Shown piece by piece: positions 15,194-17,226 of a DNA stretch of 17,226 nucleotides; the first letter of the stretch is position 1, and each line of letters begins with the position of its first letter. A program made the position numbers and the translations under genes. The notes beneath the pieces are model-generated. The model was not told the origin of the DNA, did no database searches, and worked only from the letters and a program-made list of their open reading frames with translations. The DNA is from Methanobrevibacter_A sp964431035. GTDB lineage: Archaea > Methanobacteriota > Methanobacteria > Methanobacteriales > Methanobacteriaceae. Location: positions 1 through 17,226 of the forward strand of contig CAYSIF010000036.1 of assembly GCA_964431035.1 (NCBI GenBank). Direction: 5' to 3'.

Positions 15194-15715
15194 TTAAGCC
15201 ATATCATAGGCCATTTTTGCTGCTTCTGCATTTTTTTCGCCGATTTTTCCAGGAAATGTTTCTTTTATGACTTTTATTATTGAATCTATACTTACTGCAC
15301 CTGTTCGTTTAGCGAAACAACCTAATATTATGGTGTTCACAATATTTCTTCCTAATTTGTCTAGTGCTATTCCTGTTGCATCTATGTCGAATACAGAAAC
15401 TTTTTGTGAAGTTAATTCTTTTGTTGTGTTGATTATTACTTCACCGTCTGTGTGTACTCCTGAGTAAACATCCACTACGTTGAGTAATCCATCGTCGAGA
15501 ACTAATACATAGTCTGGTTCGTATATTTGGTATCTGACTTCTATTGGTTCTGAGTCTATTCTTGTGAATGCCATGACCGGAGCTCCTCTTCTTTCCACTC
15601 CAAAGAAAGGGAACGCTTGAGAGTATTTGCCGTCTTCAAATGCTGCTTTAGCTAGTATTTCTGCTGCTGTAACAGCACCTTGTCCTCCACGGCCGTGAAA
15701 GCGAATTTCAATCAT
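15194..15715 (-). CDS. porC: Pyruvate:ferredoxin oxidoreductase, gamma subunit PorC
   Basis: This is the 173-residue gamma subunit and first gene of the operon. It shows the family signature from residue 3 ([19 protein letters not shown], with GRGGQG at 8-13), followed by [19 protein letters not shown], which defines the subunit and contributes to CoA-linked contacts in the complex. The length is normal. The ATG at 15715 has a perfect GGAGG (15726-15730) about 10 nt upstream, downstream of a near-consensus archaeal promoter. The gene may be called porG in other naming schemes. Confidence 0.96.
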
Positions 15716-15766
15716 ATTTTATTTTCCTCCTATATTTTATCATAATTAATCATTTAAATTAAATAA

Positions 15767-15774
15767 TATATAAA
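15767..15774 (-). promoter_or_regulatory. TATA box of the por operon
   Basis: The minus strand reads TTTATATA, the box A consensus of Methanobacteriales promoters, preceded by TAAAGG as a possible TFB contact. The expected start is near 15745, giving a leader of about 30 nt that carries the GGAGGA ribosome site of porC. Confidence 0.7.
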
Positions 15775-16071
15775 CCTTTATAATATTTACAAAAAATGAA
15801 AAAATAACAATATAAGTTGAACAAAAGCAAATAAAAATACGAAATTACTATTAAAAAATAAACTAAAATCTAAAAAAATAAGAAAAAAATAAAAAATATT
15901 CAAAAAAATAAAAACGAGTTAAAAAATAATAAAAACCAAAACTAAAACCAAAAAACCACTTAAAATAATCTAAAAAAACATAAAAATCTAAAATCTAAAA
16001 ATAAAGATACAATAAACACCAACTAAGAAAAATATTAGAAATTAAGAAAATAATAAAAAATAATATATATC

Positions 16072-16085
16072 AATGATTAATCATT
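16072..16085. repeat. Perfect 14-bp palindrome downstream of the membrane gene
   Basis: AATGATTAATCATT is fully self-complementary. It lies 36 bp after the end of the membrane protein gene. Its first ten bases recur on the minus strand in the por promoter region (around 15746-15755). It could be a weak terminator stem or a protein site. Confidence 0.4.
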
Positions 16086-16118
16086 ATAAATTAAAAATAA
16101 AAAAAATAAAAAAATAGA
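16086..16118 (-). terminator. Oligo-T terminator tract of the membrane protein gene
   Basis: Shortly after the stop codon the minus strand passes through TATTTTTTTATTTTTTTTATT, consistent with archaeal intrinsic termination. Further T runs follow for about 300 bp. Confidence 0.5.
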
Positions 16119-16121
16119 AAA

Positions 16122-16895
16122 TTACTCATCAAAATCCTTATCAAAGAAATTTAGATTCGTATTAGAAGAATTACTACTTACTTTACCAGCAAAATTACTT
16201 CTAGAAGAATTAACATTCTCATTAACAACCTTATTAGGAACAACCTGCTTCTTAAAATTATTCTTACGGTCACTACGATTACTGAATATATCACTAACAA
16301 CATAAACAATAATAACTAACAAAATAAACAATAAAAACAAACCAATCCAAAAATCAAAACGTGCAAAGACAAATGCAGCAACACGAGAAATTAAAAATCC
16401 TGAATCAACAAAACCACGCAACAAGAATACAAGTCCTGCAAATAAAACTAAGAAACCAGTACCTTTACGAAGATTATTAGATTTTAAAAATGGATAAAAA
16501 CTTAAAAGTATCATTCCTAAACCCATAACCTTAAATAAATTCTGATCAGTTGCATATTCTAATAAATGGAATATCCTTGCAAGAGGGTATAAAAATTCTG
16601 AAAATACAAAAACACACTCAATAAGTGCAATAACAATTATCGGAAATAGAAAAACTATTTCTCCCCCAAGATTAACAGTATTCATACTAATATTAGTATT
16701 AGATTTAACATTAATACTTGGAAATTCTGCATTATCAATTTTTTGCTCAGAATATTTAGATAAAATCTGATAAAGTATTGAACTTAAAACTGAACCTATA
16801 ACTGTACCAGAAACACCTAATGTTGCAGTAGTTATAGCAACAATTCCAGATATAACTCCAGCCATTATAATATTAAAATGATCTTTTTTAACCAA
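16122..16895 (-). CDS. Uncharacterised membrane protein
   Basis: I do not recognise a characterised family. The 257 residues begin with a short basic leader (MVKKDHF) and a long small-residue-rich hydrophobic segment (8-44, with ATLGVSGTVIGSVLSSILYQ). A polar stretch rich in Asn and Ser follows (48-76), then about four more helices (78-100, 123-137, 145-162, 182-201). The C-terminus (202-257) is a hydrophilic Asn/Ser/Lys-rich tail ending in an acidic NFFDKDFDE, probably cytoplasmic and disordered. The start is a TTG at 16895 with GGAGG (16905-16909) 9 nt before it; no ATG competes. It stands alone between a tRNA gene and a long A-rich spacer. The first segment resembles N-termini of hypothetical proteins in other Methanobacteriaceae, from memory only. 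Confidence 0.8.
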   Translation of the reverse strand: MVKKDHFNIIMAGVISGIVAITTATLGVSGTVIGSVLSSILYQILSKYSEQKIDNAEFPSINVKSNTNISMNTVNLGGEIVFLFPIIVIALIECVFVFSEFLYPLARIFHLLEYATDQNLFKVMGLGMILLSFYPFLKSNNLRKGTGFLVLFAGLVFLLRGFVDSGFLISRVAAFVFARFDFWIGLFLLFILLVIIVYVVSDIFSNRSDRKNNFKKQVVPNKVVNENVNSSRSNFAGKVSSNSSNTNLNFFDKDFDE

Positions 16896-16945
16896 ATCAA
16901 TCGCCCTCCAACATAATTTATTGAAAAAAATAAAAAGTATAGAAT

Positions 16946-17031
16946 AATTGGTGAAAAAATTTTCTAAACTAATATACTTAATAATTATTTAATATTAATA
17001 AAATTTTCTATGAAAAAAATTGGTGAAAAAA
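16946..17031. repeat. Pair of 14-bp direct repeats
   Basis: AATTGGTGAAAAAA occurs at 16946-16959 and again at 17018-17031, 72 bp apart, between tRNA-Thr and the membrane protein gene. A second shared string, AAATTTTCTA, occurs near 16957 and 17001. They may be terminators, regulatory sites or remnants of a small duplication. Confidence 0.55.
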
Positions 17032-17050
17032 AATAAATAATATTAAAAAG

Positions 17051-17123
17051 AGCCTTAGGGGGGATTCGAACCCCCGACTTCCACCTTACCAAGGTGGCGC
17101 TCTACCAGCTGAGCCACTAAGGC
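17051..17123 (-). tRNA. tRNA-Thr (anticodon GGT)
   Basis: This is a complete 73-nt cloverleaf. The acceptor stem is GCCTTAG/CTAAGGC with discriminator T. The D arm is GCTC-AGCTGGTA-GAGC, the anticodon stem CCACC/GGTGG with loop TTGGTAA, and the T arm GGGGG-TTCGAAT-CCCCC. The anticodon GGT (17088-17090) reads ACC/ACU threonine codons. CCA is not encoded, and there is no intron. A TATA-like TTATATAT at about 17160-17168 would start transcription some 16 nt before the tRNA. Confidence 0.97.
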
Positions 17124-17159
17124 ATGGATAAAATCATAAAATCGAAAAATAACAAAATA

Positions 17160-17168
17160 AATATATAA
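17160..17168 (-). promoter_or_regulatory. Candidate TATA box of tRNA-Thr
   Basis: An AT element (TTATATATT on the minus strand) lies in the 50-bp gap between tRNA-Leu and tRNA-Thr. It predicts a start near 17139. Alternatively both tRNAs come from one transcript. Confidence 0.4.
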
Positions 17169-17170
17169 TT

Positions 17171-17226
<56 letters not shown>

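Larger units (their letters stand above)
15716..16121. other. Intergenic region before the por operon
   Basis: These 406 bp contain the por promoter at the left end. The rest is an extreme A-rich stretch on the plus strand (about 15780-16120), which in the minus direction is a chain of oligo-T runs downstream of the membrane protein gene and so probably a broad termination zone. A 14-bp palindrome lies near its right end. I see no gene or structured RNA. Confidence 0.7.

Overview
The window is chromosomal DNA of a very AT-rich methanogenic archaeon, almost certainly a member of the Methanobacteriales. The basis is an archaeal 16S rRNA 5' half, the F420-dependent methanogenesis enzyme Mer, an archaeosine-type radical SAM enzyme, and a six-gene porCDABEF pyruvate:ferredoxin oxidoreductase operon of the Methanothermobacter type. 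The extreme AT richness of coding and non-coding DNA points to Methanosphaera or a low-GC Methanobrevibacter; the genus is an inference. I see no insertion sequence, prophage, CRISPR array or other sign of recent transfer. This is mostly housekeeping DNA.

Layout, left to right. Positions 1-755 hold the 5' half of 16S rRNA on the minus strand, running off the left edge, preceded by a long A-rich non-coding leader and promoter region (756-1269). mer (minus) and a RaSEA-like archaeosine gene (plus) are divergent from a shared 145-bp promoter region. A small DUF308-like membrane protein gene (plus) follows. It converges on a minus-strand run of six genes (8909 to 4041): MoxR ATPase, VWA/CoxE-like partner, TtuA-like tRNA thiolase, MoaD/ThiS-like sulfur carrier, DUF89 phosphatase and a 6PGDH-like (DUF1932) oxidoreductase. 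A possible 27-residue membrane peptide gene lies in the next gap on the plus strand. Then come a fumarase alpha-subunit gene and a dihydropteroate-synthase-like gene as a tight pair (11556 to 9112). The por operon (15715 to 11865) reads leftward from a near-consensus archaeal promoter (TTTATATA). The right end has an uncharacterised membrane protein, tRNA-Thr(GGT) and a partial tRNA-Leu(TAA), all on the minus strand.

How the genes fit together. Mer carries out a central step of C1 reduction. Por links acetyl-CoA and CO2 to pyruvate through ferredoxin. The fumarase alpha subunit fits the partial TCA route such organisms use for biosynthesis. The DHPS-like protein is a candidate pterin-binding protein, possibly for methanopterin synthesis. 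Two tRNA modification functions are present: archaeosine formation and 2-thiolation, the latter with enzyme and carrier side by side.

No clear new defence or mobile system is present. The items most worth a second look are the MoxR/VWA pair placed directly upstream of a tRNA-thiolation cassette, the hairpin after porF whose plus strand also holds a strong Shine-Dalgarno site and a 40-codon hydrophobic ORF, a perfect 16-bp palindrome in the fumarase leader, and the small membrane ORF at 9019-9102.
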